DNA from: Ferrovibrio terrae_A
Lineage (GTDB): Bacteria; Pseudomonadota; Alphaproteobacteria; Ferrovibrionales; Ferrovibrionaceae
DNA length: 64,000 nucleotides
NCBI RefSeq assembly: GCF_943372915.1
Contig: NZ_CALSAN010000015.1
Location: 1-64,000 of the forward strand
Reading direction: 5' to 3'
A program made the position numbers and the translations under genes. The notes beneath the pieces were generated by a model. That model ran no database searches. It was not told the origin of the DNA and saw only the letters and a list, made by a program, of their open reading frames with translations. Below are positions 17,081-25,633 of the stretch, one piece after another. Numbering within the stretch: position 1 is the first letter of the stretch; each line of letters opens with the position of its first letter.

Positions 17081-18454
17081 TCAGGCCGTGACGCGCGTGC
17101 CCTCGTTGGCCGCGGGAACCGCGAGGCCTTCGTCGGAATACTGCTTCAGCTTGTTGCGCAAGGTGCGGATCGAAATACCGAGAATGGTGGCCGCATGGGT
17201 GCGGTTGCCCAGGCAATGCTTCAGCGTGTCGATGATCAGGTCGCGCTCGACATCGGCCACCGTGCGGCCGACCAGATTGGGCGCGGCGCCGCCTTCGCCA
17301 TTGGGCGCTTCCGCCGTGGCGCCGGCACTGCGGCCGATCGCATCGGTGAGCGCCGAACCATCGGGCAGGCGGATATCGGCCAGTTCGATCTGCGAGCCCA
17401 TGGCCAGCAGCACGGCGCGATGCATGGTGTTTTCCAGCTCGCGCACATTGCCGCGCCAGGGTGCCATGCGCAGCGCCTCCAGCGTGGCGGGCGACAGCGG
17501 CCGTTCCGGCACGCCATTGGCTTCGGCATATTTCTTGACGAAATGGGTCGACAGCAGCTCGACATCGGCCGGGCGCTGGCGCAGCGGCGGCAGCTTGATG
17601 TTCACCACATTGAGGCGGAACAGCAGATCCTCGCGGAAGGTGCCCTTGGCCACTTCATCGGCCAGGTTGCGGTTCGAGGTGGCGATCACGCGGATATCCA
17701 CCTTGACCGGCTTGCTGCCGCCGATGCGGTCGATCTCGCGTTCCTGGATGGCACGCAGCAGCTTGGCCTGCAGGCGCACGTCCATCTCGCTGATTTCGTC
17801 CAGCAGCAGCGTGCCGCCGTTGGCTTCCTCGAATTTGCCGAGCCGGCGCGCGACCGCACCGGTGAAGGCGCCCTTTTCGTGGCCGAACAGTTCCGATTCC
17901 AGCAGCGTATCCGGGATCGCGGCGCAATTGACCGACACGAAGGGCCGGTCGGCGCGCGGCGACTTGATATGGATATACCGCGCCATCACTTCCTTGCCGG
18001 TGCCGCTTTCGCCGGTGATCATGATCGAGGCGCCACTGGGCGCGACCTGCTCGGCCAGCTTGACCACCTGACCCATCGCCGGGTCGCGGAACAGCATCTG
18101 GTGGCTGTCTTCCGCCACCGCTTCCAGCACGGCGGCGATCAGATCGGCCTCGGGCGGCAGCGGCAGATATTCCTTGGCGCCGGCGCGAATGGCGGCCACG
18201 GCGGCGCGGGCATCGTTGCCGATGCCGCAGGCCACCACCGGCAGGTTGATGCGTTCAGCCTTCAGGCTGTCGACCAGGAGTTTGACATCGAGGCTGACAT
18301 CGATCATGGCCAGATCGGCGCCACGGCCGGAGCGCAGCGTGTTGAGGCCCTGTTCAATATCCTCGACCTGGATGACCTTGGCGCCGCGCTGCAGCGCGAT
18401 GCGCGTTGCCGCGCCGATCTGCCCGTTGAGCGTTCCAAAGATGATCAGCCGCAT
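17081..18454 (-). CDS. flbD: Sigma-54 flagellar activator FlbD
   Basis: 457-residue NtrC-family activator. The N-terminal receiver-like domain (1-120) is degenerate. The AAA+ domain has Walker A GESGTGKE (about 146), the sigma-54 contact loop GAFTGA (about 195) and the arginine finger region FREDLLFRLNVV. The C-terminal Fis-type helix-turn-helix reads THAATILGISIRTLRNKLKQ. In Caulobacter FlbD switches on late flagellar genes and represses fliF; the same gene neighbourhood supports this name. It is probably activated by basal-body assembly through FliX rather than by a kinase (from the family). Confidence 0.9.
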   Translation of the reverse strand: MRLIIFGTLNGQIGAATRIALQRGAKVIQVEDIEQGLNTLRSGRGADLAMIDVSLDVKLLVDSLKAERINLPVVACGIGNDARAAVAAIRAGAKEYLPLPPEADLIAAVLEAVAEDSHQMLFRDPAMGQVVKLAEQVAPSGASIMITGESGTGKEVMARYIHIKSPRADRPFVSVNCAAIPDTLLESELFGHEKGAFTGAVARRLGKFEEANGGTLLLDEISEMDVRLQAKLLRAIQEREIDRIGGSKPVKVDIRVIATSNRNLADEVAKGTFREDLLFRLNVVNIKLPPLRQRPADVELLSTHFVKKYAEANGVPERPLSPATLEALRMAPWRGNVRELENTMHRAVLLAMGSQIELADIRLPDGSALTDAIGRSAGATAEAPNGEGGAAPNLVGRTVADVERDLIIDTLKHCLGNRTHAATILGISIRTLRNKLKQYSDEGLAVPAANEGTRVTA

Positions 18455-18493
18455 AATCCGCCCCGACTTCCCGACTTAAAGGTTTTGTGCGGC

Positions 18494-18829
18494 TCAGCCA
18501 CCGCGGCCACCCTTGATGATTTCCGTCATGGTCACGCCCAGCCGGTCTTCCACCACCACGACCTCGCCACGCGCCACCAGGCGGTTGTTGACGTAGATAT
18601 CGATCGCCTCGCCGACCTTGCGGTCCAGCTCGACCACGGCGCCGCGGCCCAGTTTCAGCAGCTGGCTGACCTGCATGTTGGCCTTGCCGAGCACGGCCGA
18701 GACATGCACCGGAATATCGAACACGGCCTGCAGATCGGCTGCGGTACGCGCCGCATTCGGATCGTCTTCTTCCATCATCCCGGCGCCCTGGCCGAGGTCC
18801 TTCAGGTCGAGATCGTCGCTATCAGCCAT
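18494..18829 (-). CDS. fliN: Flagellar switch protein FliN
   Basis: 111-residue C-ring protein with an acidic N-terminal tail and one SpoA domain (about 32-105): IPVHVSAVLGKANM, LLKLGRGAVVELDRKVG, and IYVNNRLVARGEVVVVEDRLGVTMTEII. FliN forms the base of the rotor and docks FliH-FliI. It lies between fliH and flbD. FliM is not in this window. Confidence 0.95.
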   Translation of the reverse strand: MADSDDLDLKDLGQGAGMMEEDDPNAARTAADLQAVFDIPVHVSAVLGKANMQVSQLLKLGRGAVVELDRKVGEAIDIYVNNRLVARGEVVVVEDRLGVTMTEIIKGGRGG

Positions 18830-18851
18830 ACTCGTTCACTCCCCGCCGCGG

Positions 18852-19505
18852 CTACTCGCCGGGCTCCGCCAGCTGCGCCTGCAGACCGGCCAGATACCGT
18901 TCGACGGCCTGATCGACTTCCTGTTCCAGCGCCGCCTGGCGCCGTTCGGCCGAACCATCCGCCCAGTTGATGCGGCAATCGGTCGGCGCCATCGTCTCAT
19001 CGGGCACCAGAGCCACCTTGCCGCCGAAACCGGATTGCGCCACCAGCTGATCGATCTTGGCATCCAGTTGCTGTACCGCCGGCTCAGCGGCGCGGATCAC
19101 CAGGCGCGGCTCGTCACGCATGTCATCCATGCAGCGCAGCACCAGGGCTTCCACCTGGTCCATCGGTTGGCGTTCGATCAGCCGGCCGGCCAGCTTGCGG
19201 GCAATCGCCACCGCCAGCTCGGTCGCCTCGGTGCGCGCGGCGACATGGGCACGCTGTTCGCTGTTGGCGATATCGCCCAGCATCATGCCGATATGGTGCA
19301 GGGCCGCTTCCAGATTGCGCTGATGCTCGCCATGCGCAGCCGCGCGGCCGGCGGCCTCGCCTTCGGCAAAGGCGGCGGCCTTGGCGGCATCGATTTCCTC
19401 GGCCGAGTATTTCGGCGGCGGTGCCTTGGGCGCGTAGTTGCGCTCCACCTTCGGGCGGCTGCCGTCGAAGGGCATGTCGAACAGGAATTTGGCCTTGCTT
19501 GCCAT
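18852..19505 (-). CDS. fliH: Flagellar assembly protein FliH
   Basis: 217-residue FliH-type protein, the ATPase regulator that links FliI to FliN. Lys/Pro-rich N-terminus (KVERNYAPKAPPPKYSAEE), an Ala/Glu coiled segment AAAFAEGEAAGRAAAHGEH with small-residue repeats, and the C-terminal FliH/V-ATPase-E-like domain with LAVAIARKLAGRLI and RLVIRAAEPAVQQL. Position between fliG and fliN supports the call over a generic HrpE-like protein. Confidence 0.85.
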   Translation of the reverse strand: MASKAKFLFDMPFDGSRPKVERNYAPKAPPPKYSAEEIDAAKAAAFAEGEAAGRAAAHGEHQRNLEAALHHIGMMLGDIANSEQRAHVAARTEATELAVAIARKLAGRLIERQPMDQVEALVLRCMDDMRDEPRLVIRAAEPAVQQLDAKIDQLVAQSGFGGKVALVPDETMAPTDCRINWADGSAERRQAALEQEVDQAVERYLAGLQAQLAEPGE

Positions 19506-19546
19506 CAGGGGTTACGCTGCTTTCCCAATCATCAATTGATGCGGCA

Positions 19547-20560
19547 TCAGTAAATAAGCTCGTCTTCGCCCTTGTTGTCGGCCAGCATGATTTCGCCCTT
19601 GGCCGCCAGTTCCTTCGCCGAATTCACCATCAGCATCTGCGCCTCGTCGACATCCTTCAGGCGCACCGGACCCATCGATTCCATTTCCTCGCGCAGCAGC
19701 TTGGACGCGCGTTCGGACATGTTCGAGAAGAACAGGTCGCGCAGGGTTTCCGAAGCGCCCTTCAGCGCCAGGCCCAGCTTGTCCTTTTCCACGCTCTTCA
19801 GTAGGGTCTGCACGCCAGACGGGTCCAGCTTGATCAGATCCTCGAAGGTGAACATCAGCGCCTTGATGCGCTCGGCGGCGTCGCGGCTGCGCTCTTCCAG
19901 GGCAGCAAGGAAACGCGCCTCGGTGTTGCGATCCAGGCTGTTGAAGATTTCCGCCATCATTTCGTGGGCGTCGCGGCGGTTGGTGCGCGCCAGGTTCGAC
20001 ATGAATTCGGTGCGCAGCGTCTGCTCGACCTTGTCGAGCACTTCCTTCTGCACCGATTCCATACGCAGCATGCGCATGACGACTTCCATCGAGAATTCTT
20101 CCGGCAGCGCGGCCAGCACGCGGGCGGCATGCTCGGGACGGATCTTCGACAGCACCACGGCGACGGTCTGCGGATATTCGTTCTTCAGGTAGTTCGCCAG
20201 CACGTTTTCGTTCACGTTGGCGAGCTTGTCCCACATGGTGCGGCCGGCCGGACCGCGGATTTCCTCCATGATCTGGTTGACGCGCTCGCTGGGCAGCGCC
20301 TTCATCAGCAGGCGTTCCGTGCTGTCGAAGGTACCGGTCAGCGACCCGGTGGAGGAGAAGTTGTTGACGAATTCGAGGAACAGCTTTTCCACGACGTCGG
20401 AATTCACCGCGCCGAGGTTGGCCATGTTCTGCGAGATTTCCTTGATCTCTTCGTCGTCGAGCAGCGGCCAGATCTTGGAGGAATGTTCCTCGCCCAGCGC
20501 AAGCATCAGCATGGCGGCCTTGTCCGGCCCCTTCAGCTGACGAAAATCTTTTTCTGCCAT
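19547..20560 (-). CDS. fliG: Flagellar motor switch protein FliG
   Basis: 337-residue FliG, the rotor protein that contacts the stator. The N-terminal domain begins FRQLKGPDKAAMLMLALGEE; the middle domain contains KNEYPQTVAVVLSKI with the EHPQT-like motif; the C-terminal domain has charged torque helices such as KSVEKDKLGLALKGA and FFSNMSERASKLLREEM. It starts 20 bases after the fliF stop and is about normal length. Confidence 0.96.
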   Translation of the reverse strand: MAEKDFRQLKGPDKAAMLMLALGEEHSSKIWPLLDDEEIKEISQNMANLGAVNSDVVEKLFLEFVNNFSSTGSLTGTFDSTERLLMKALPSERVNQIMEEIRGPAGRTMWDKLANVNENVLANYLKNEYPQTVAVVLSKIRPEHAARVLAALPEEFSMEVVMRMLRMESVQKEVLDKVEQTLRTEFMSNLARTNRRDAHEMMAEIFNSLDRNTEARFLAALEERSRDAAERIKALMFTFEDLIKLDPSGVQTLLKSVEKDKLGLALKGASETLRDLFFSNMSERASKLLREEMESMGPVRLKDVDEAQMLMVNSAKELAAKGEIMLADNKGEDELIY

Positions 20561-20580
20561 AGCGCGCTCCTAGCGACCCG

Positions 20581-22245
20581 TCAGGCGGCCTGATAGAGCC
20601 AGTTGCGGATAATCGACACGGCTTCTTCCGGATGCTTGTCGACGATCTCACCGATCTTCTTCAAGCTGGAGGCCTTCACCTGGCCTTCGATGCGGGCGAT
20701 GTCGATCATCGACTCGATGCCGGGCGTCGGCGGCGCCATGCCGGCGTCAGGTGCGGCCGGCAATTCGGCGATCGGCGCGCCGCCAACCACCATCGGCAGG
20801 CCCGGCATCGCCGGCGTCAGCATGCCCGGCGGAATGTCTTCGCTTTCCTGCGAGGCTTCCAGCACGCGGCGGATCAGCGGGCGCACCACCAGCAGCATGG
20901 CGAGCAGTCCGAGCAGCACGTAGCCGGCGATCTCGCCGATGCGGAACAGCTCAGCCTTGGTCAGGCCAAGCAGCACCGGCAGATTGTTGGGGTCAATCTC
21001 ATCCGGAATGTCGCCCGGCTCGGCAAAGCGCATGGTGACGACTTCGATGGTATCACCGCGCGCCTGGTCGAACCCGATGGCATTGCGTACCAGCGCATTG
21101 AGCTGCGCCATTTCTTCGGGCGAGCGCGCCTGGTAGGAGCGCTGGCCCGAACCGTCGACCTGCACGATATTATTGACCAGCACGGCGGCGGAAATGCGGC
21201 GCAGCACGCCGGCTTCGCGCACCTGGGTGCGGATGGTCTTGGAGATTTCGTAATTGACCAGTTCCTCGGTGCGGTTGCCGGTCGTGGTCGCCTGGGTACC
21301 GCCCTGGCCCTGGGCCTCGGGCAGGTTGTTGGCGACCGAGACGTTCTGCTGGCCTTCCTGGCTCTGGTTGTTTTCGGTGATGGTCTGGGTCGAACGCACC
21401 ACTTGCTGGTCAGGATTGAACAGTTCCTGGTTGGTGGTGACGCGGTCGAAATCCATATCGACCGAGATTTCCGCGCGCACATTGCCGACGCCGACCGAGC
21501 GCTCGAGCAGCGCCTCGACATTCTTGCGCAGGCGTTCTTCCATCACGCGGCGCATATCGGCCATACGGTTGGCCGTGGCGGTGGCTGCATCGGGCTCTTC
21601 GCTGGTGCCAGCCAGCAGATTGCCGCGGTCATCGACGATGGAGATGCGGGACGGCTTCAGGTCGGGCACGGCGGAGGCGACGAGATTCTGGATCGCGCGC
21701 ACCTGCGGCTGGTCCAGCCGGCCGCCCCTGGTCTTGACGATGATGGACGCCGAGGGCTCGCGCTGTTCGCGGCTGAACACCTCGCGCTTGGGCAGCACCA
21801 GATGCACGCGCGCCGACTGCACCTGGTCGATTGACCGGATGGTGCGGGCCAGCTCGCCCTCCATGGCACGCAGATGGTTGATGTTCTGCATGAAATTGGT
21901 GGCCGACAGCGCATTGGCCTTGTCGAAGATTTCATAGCCGGCGCCGCCGCCCGACGGCAGGCCGCCCTCGGCCAGCTGCATGCGGGCGCGCAGCACGCGG
22001 TCTTCCGGCACCAGGATCTGGGCGCCGTTGGCGGCGATCTGGTAGGGGATTTTCTGGGCTTCGAGGCGGGCGACGATCTCGCCCGAGGATTGCAGGTCGA
22101 GATTGCCATACAGCAGCGCCATCTTGGGCTGCGTGACCTTCATACCGAGGAATACGAAGAAACCGATCAGAATCGCAGCGGTCGCCGCCAGCATTGCCAG
22201 CCGGGCGGGACCGATGTTCCGCATCATATTCATAATTCCGTTCAC
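20581..22245 (-). CDS. fliF: Flagellar MS-ring protein FliF
   Basis: 554-residue FliF, the membrane ring that nucleates the basal body. Transmembrane segment 1 lies near residues 18-38 and segment 2 near 430-450; between them is the YscJ/FliF domain (ALLYGNLDLQSSGEIVARLE, VHLVLPKREVFSREQ) and the ring-building domain. The C-terminal tail, which binds FliG, ends RNWLYQAA. The start is uncertain: GTG at 22245 has GGGG 6-10 bases upstream and is chosen; ATG 22233 and GTG 22269 are alternatives. It leads a nine-gene operon behind an unusual 43-bp palindrome. Confidence 0.93.
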   Translation of the reverse strand: MNGIMNMMRNIGPARLAMLAATAAILIGFFVFLGMKVTQPKMALLYGNLDLQSSGEIVARLEAQKIPYQIAANGAQILVPEDRVLRARMQLAEGGLPSGGGAGYEIFDKANALSATNFMQNINHLRAMEGELARTIRSIDQVQSARVHLVLPKREVFSREQREPSASIIVKTRGGRLDQPQVRAIQNLVASAVPDLKPSRISIVDDRGNLLAGTSEEPDAATATANRMADMRRVMEERLRKNVEALLERSVGVGNVRAEISVDMDFDRVTTNQELFNPDQQVVRSTQTITENNQSQEGQQNVSVANNLPEAQGQGGTQATTTGNRTEELVNYEISKTIRTQVREAGVLRRISAAVLVNNIVQVDGSGQRSYQARSPEEMAQLNALVRNAIGFDQARGDTIEVVTMRFAEPGDIPDEIDPNNLPVLLGLTKAELFRIGEIAGYVLLGLLAMLLVVRPLIRRVLEASQESEDIPPGMLTPAMPGLPMVVGGAPIAELPAAPDAGMAPPTPGIESMIDIARIEGQVKASSLKKIGEIVDKHPEEAVSIIRNWLYQAA

Positions 22246-22329
22246 GGCATCACCCCATGCACCAGGCACGCGTTGCGGACAGGCACCACCTGTCCCTCGA
22301 CGCCAAAGTAGGAAGCCGGGATGAAAGAG

Positions 22330-22372
22330 AGGTTAACATCCCGGCAAAATTTGCCTACCGGAATGTTAACCT
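22330..22372. promoter_or_regulatory. 43-bp hyphenated palindrome upstream of fliF
   Basis: Perfect 10-bp inverted arms AGGTTAACAT (22330-22339) and ATGTTAACCT (22363-22372), with an inner near-palindrome centred on GGCAAAATTTGCC. Each arm holds GTTAAC, a CtrA half-site, and the two TTAAC copies are 33 bp apart, about three helical turns. In Caulobacter fliF is CtrA-activated and FlbD-repressed, so this is a good candidate control site, though neither the CtrA spacing (TTAA-N7-TTAA) nor a sigma-54 -24/-12 pair is met. Confidence 0.5.
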
Positions 22373-22406
22373 AAAAATATTGAACAGAATCTTATAGTTA
22401 GCTGAA

Positions 22407-22751
22407 TTAGAGCGAACGGCCCGGCGGATCGCGCAGGGTGCCCGGGCGATAGTCCTGAAGACGGGTGGCGCGCAGGCCGGGCAGGCCATGCTGCTCGATG
22501 GCGCGTTGCCAGGACTGGAACTCCTCGATGGTCAGGATATAGCGCTCGCAGGCCTCCTCCAGCGTGAGCAGTCCGCCACGCACGGCGGCCACCACCTCAG
22601 CCTTGCGGCGAATCACCCAGCGCTTGGTATTGGGCGGCGGCAGCGATTCGCGGGTGATGCGCTGGCCCTCGGGACCGATGACACTGGTCGGCGCCGTCGC
22701 CGCACGCGTCTGGGGATTCACAGTCTCGATGATGTTCTGCATGGTGCTCAT
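22407..22751 (-). CDS. sciP: CtrA inhibitor SciP
   Basis: 114-residue DUF1153 protein, recognised as SciP, the small helix-turn-helix protein that binds CtrA and blocks its activation of target promoters. Diagnostic segments are SVIGPEGQRI, LPPPNTKRWVIRRKAEVV, AAVRGGLLTLEEACERY and EEFQSWQRAIEQHGLPGLR. Forty-six bases separate it from flgD, so it is probably the last gene of fliK-flgD-sciP. GAGGCGG lies just before the ATG, spaced rather tightly; the second Met (22742) is an alternative start. Confidence 0.92.
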   Translation of the reverse strand: MSTMQNIIETVNPQTRAATAPTSVIGPEGQRITRESLPPPNTKRWVIRRKAEVVAAVRGGLLTLEEACERYILTIEEFQSWQRAIEQHGLPGLRATRLQDYRPGTLRDPPGRSL

Positions 22752-22797
22752 CCGCCTCTAACAAAAAACCTGAAATGCCGTGCTGACCCGATGGCGA

Positions 22798-23538
22798 TCA
22801 GCTCGCCGCCTCTTCTTCTTCGTCATCGCCCGTATTGTCGTTGGTCGGCGCCGGGAACACCGACACCACCTTCTCAGGCAGGAACTTGTTGCCCGACACG
22901 ACCAGGTATTGCGTGCCGTCGACGGTCTCGAGCGCCTCGACATAGCCGCGCGCATAGACCTTGACGCCATCGACGGTCTTGCCGCCGGCATCCTTGGCCA
23001 CGACTTCCAGCTTGTAGGTGCCGGCCGGCAGCGCATTGCCCTTGCCGTCCTTGCCGTCCCAGGCGATTTCGGTCTTGCCGGTCTTGAAGCCGCCAGCCTG
23101 TTCCGAGGTCTGCGTCACGCTGCGCACGACCTGGCCGCTTGAATTGATGATGTTGTATTTCACGTTGTTGACGCCGGCCGGCAGCTCGTAGGACCAGAAG
23201 GCCGCGCCGCCCTGCTGCAGCTTCACCTGATTGTCGTCGACATCGACGATCTTGCCGATGAAATTCAGGTTGTTGCTGCTCTGCTGGGCCGAGAACATGG
23301 AGATCAGCTTCTCCAGGTTCTTGTTCTGATTGATCGACTGTTCGACCTGGCTGAACTGCACCAGCTGGGTGGTGAACTCTTTCGAGTCCATCGGCGAGGT
23401 CGGATCCTGGTTCTTCAGCTGCGTGGTCAGCAGCGTGAGGAAGGTGTCGAAATTCTTCGCCAGCGAGACACTGGAAGATTCGGACGCCGTCTGCGGTGTG
23501 CTGCTGGTGGTCGCGGTGGAGGTGACTGCGGTGACCAT
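22798..23538 (-). CDS. flgD: Flagellar hook-capping protein FlgD
   Basis: 246-residue hook assembly scaffold. The N-terminal FlgD domain is clear: NFDTFLTLLTTQLKNQDPTS-PMDSKEFTTQLVQFSQVEQ. The FLN/FlgD-Ig domain follows, with KTGKTEIAWDGKDGKGNALPAG-type Ig repeat features. The acidic tail NDNTGDDEEEEAAS is unusual but harmless. It starts 21 bases after the fliK stop and is followed by sciP. Confidence 0.95.
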   Translation of the reverse strand: MVTAVTSTATTSSTPQTASESSSVSLAKNFDTFLTLLTTQLKNQDPTSPMDSKEFTTQLVQFSQVEQSINQNKNLEKLISMFSAQQSSNNLNFIGKIVDVDDNQVKLQQGGAAFWSYELPAGVNNVKYNIINSSGQVVRSVTQTSEQAGGFKTGKTEIAWDGKDGKGNALPAGTYKLEVVAKDAGGKTVDGVKVYARGYVEALETVDGTQYLVVSGNKFLPEKVVSVFPAPTNDNTGDDEEEEAAS

Positions 23539-23559
23539 GATTTTTCTCCTTGCGGAAAA

Positions 23560-25419
23560 TCAGATGCGGATGTCGAGCCCGCCGCGTGCCGCGGCTGCCC
23601 GTTGTGCATTGGTGGCGGCAACCTGTGCCGGATCAGTCTTCAAGCCGGTTTCGGCATATTCATCGCCGCCGCGACCACGATTGCGGCCATTGCCGCCGCC
23701 GTTCCCGTCGCGGCCGTTGTTGTCCTGACCCTGATCGCGCAGGGTGAAGCTCAGCGACTGCTGGTCGGTCTTCAGGCCGGAATCACGCAGCGACTGTTCC
23801 AGCTGGCTGGCGTCGCGCTGCAGCATCAGCAGCGTGTCGGGCTTGTCGGCGCTGATCACCGCCATCAGGCGACCGTCATGGCCGATCTCCAGCTTGATCT
23901 CGACCTTGCCGAGATTGCCGGGATCGAGCTTGATCGAAATCTTGTCGGCGCCTTCGGCAACGCCCTTCTTGATCTGCACCGCGACCTGTTCGCCGGCCGG
24001 GATATAGGGATTGAGATGTCGGGCGGCGGTTTGCGCGGCGGTATGCTGGGTGGCCTGCGTTGCCGGCGCGGAGGACGCGCTGACCGACATCGCCTGCTGG
24101 TTGGACGAACTGCTGTTATTGCCGGTGGTAGAGGTACTGCTCTGCAACTGCGCTTCCGCATTGGCCTGCAACAATGCGGCATTGAACTTCAATTCCGGGA
24201 CCGCCGGCTGTGCCGGAGTCTGTGCGGCCTGGGCCTGCTGCTGCAGCAGTGCCGCATCATCGGCACTCTGGTCATCGCCCTGCATGGCGAACAGCGCGGC
24301 CTGATCGACCAGCGGCTTCACTGCCGTGGTGGTCGTTACAGCCTGCATATCAATCGTCAGCGCCGGCTTGTCGGCGGATTTGGCTTCGGCCTTCGGGGCG
24401 GCTTCAGTGGTCACCACCGGCTTGCCGCCCTGCTGCGCCTGCGCCTGGGTGGCGAGCGCCTGCTGGATGGCGGCGAAATCTTCCGGTGTCACCGTCTGCT
24501 GCTGCGACAGCAGGGCGGCGGCGCTGGTTGCGGTGGCGGTCTTGGCCATGGCCGCGGCATCGGCAGTGACCGTGGCGGCGGCGGCATCGTCGGCGATCTG
24601 CATCGTCGCGGCGGCGGCGGCCGCGGCAGCCGCAGCGGCGGTCTGTTCGGGCACGTCGCCATGCAGCGCATCGGCAGCAGCCACCAGCGCGGCAGCGGCA
24701 GCATCCAGCGGATTGACTGCGGGCACCGTGGCGACCGGCACAACCGGGGTGGCGACAGCGGTTTCCGTCGCCGGCGCGACGACCTGCGTTGCCGCCGGCT
24801 GCGTTGCCACCGGCTGCGCCTGCGTCAGCAGGTTGAGAAGGATCAGGGCGGCATCGGCATCCACCGCGACCACCGGCTCAGCCGTGTCGAGGGTTTCATC
24901 GGTGCTGGCCGTTTCATCGACCGGGACTTCGGTCTGTTCGCCGGCCGGCGCAGTGTCCTTGGCTTCGGTCTGCGGCGCGGCTTCGGCGGTCTTGTCGGTC
25001 TGATCGGCGGTGTCCTTGGTCGACTCCGTCGGCTGCGCCGCATCCTTGGCCGGCTTGGCCTCGCTCTTGGCCGGCTTTTCAGCCGGCTTGGCGGCGGTCG
25101 TCTCGCGCGGGCTCGTCTCGCGGGGGGCGGACTCGCTGCGCGGGGCGGCGTCGTCTTCGCTGCGCTGGGTTTCGGCTGCTTCATACTGGGGGCGGTCGGC
25201 CACCGGACGCTCAGGGGCGCGGGGCTCCCGGCGGGGTTCGGTGCGGGTGGCGGCCTCCGGCGCAGCGCGTTCGGCGGCCTTGGTCACCGCCTCGCTGCCC
25301 TTGCCGCTGAAGGCGCTCCGCAGCACCCGGGCAAACTCGTCGGCACGGCTCGCAGTGTCCTCGGCCGGGGTCTGGCCAAGGGCGGTGGTGGCGGCGTTGT
25401 TAACCTGGGTAACTTGCAT
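23560..25419 (-). CDS. fliK: Flagellar hook-length control protein FliK
   Basis: 619-residue FliK. ATG 25419 (MQVTQVNNAATT) has GAGG 6 bases upstream; a longer frame to 25470 would run across the sigma-54-like promoter. Residues about 50-460 are a low-complexity Ala/Pro/Lys/Glu/Gln ruler, with an uninterrupted Ala run near the middle. The C-terminal Flg_hook domain (about 480-580) is textbook: YIPAGEQVAVQIKKG, ISIKLDPGNLGKVEIKL, GRLMAVISADKPDTL and LRDSGLKTDQQSLSF. FliK measures hook length and switches export specificity. Confidence 0.95.
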   Translation of the reverse strand: MQVTQVNNAATTALGQTPAEDTASRADEFARVLRSAFSGKGSEAVTKAAERAAPEAATRTEPRREPRAPERPVADRPQYEAAETQRSEDDAAPRSESAPRETSPRETTAAKPAEKPAKSEAKPAKDAAQPTESTKDTADQTDKTAEAAPQTEAKDTAPAGEQTEVPVDETASTDETLDTAEPVVAVDADAALILLNLLTQAQPVATQPAATQVVAPATETAVATPVVPVATVPAVNPLDAAAAALVAAADALHGDVPEQTAAAAAAAAAAATMQIADDAAAATVTADAAAMAKTATATSAAALLSQQQTVTPEDFAAIQQALATQAQAQQGGKPVVTTEAAPKAEAKSADKPALTIDMQAVTTTTAVKPLVDQAALFAMQGDDQSADDAALLQQQAQAAQTPAQPAVPELKFNAALLQANAEAQLQSSTSTTGNNSSSSNQQAMSVSASSAPATQATQHTAAQTAARHLNPYIPAGEQVAVQIKKGVAEGADKISIKLDPGNLGKVEIKLEIGHDGRLMAVISADKPDTLLMLQRDASQLEQSLRDSGLKTDQQSLSFTLRDQGQDNNGRDGNGGGNGRNRGRGGDEYAETGLKTDPAQVAATNAQRAAAARGGLDIRI

Positions 25420-25447
25420 GGGTAACCTCATTCGTCGCCGGGGTAGA

Positions 25448-25464
25448 AGCAAGCGACGGGCCAA
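25448..25464 (-). promoter_or_regulatory. Sigma-54 promoter for fliK-flgD-sciP
   Basis: On the minus strand the 17-mer TTGGCCCGTCGCTTGCT matches the sigma-54 consensus TTGGCACGNNNNTTGCW except for C in place of A after TTGGC. The GG and GC pairs have the required spacing, and the expected start site would be about 18 bases before the fliK ATG. The sigma-54 activator FlbD is encoded 7 kb away in the next operon. Confidence 0.7.
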
Positions 25465-25633
25465 CTCCACGCCACAAAATAACTAATTGTTTTTGCTTGA
25501 ATAATTGAAACGCCGGGGGCGTTTGAGGGCCGCTGCCTTTGCCGGGCGGCAATTTCTGCCGGTGCCCGGCGGGGCCCTGCCGGGCCGGGCCCGCCAGTCG
25601 CCTTGGGCGGGCGAAGCGGCTATGGTCCCGCCG

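Noticed and set aside
14964..18071. 1035-codon open frame antisense to flhA and flbD
   Set aside because: A shadow of GC-rich codon use; its product is His/Gln/Arg/Ala-rich without domains, and the opposite strand codes certain flagellar proteins.
22330..22372. Palindrome before fliF as a terminator of sciP
   Set aside because: No T run follows the stem on the minus strand, and the arms match regulator half-sites better.
24600..24650. Alanine codon run in fliK as a mobile or slipped repeat
   Set aside because: Low-complexity Ala runs are normal in the FliK ruler region and mixed codons are used.
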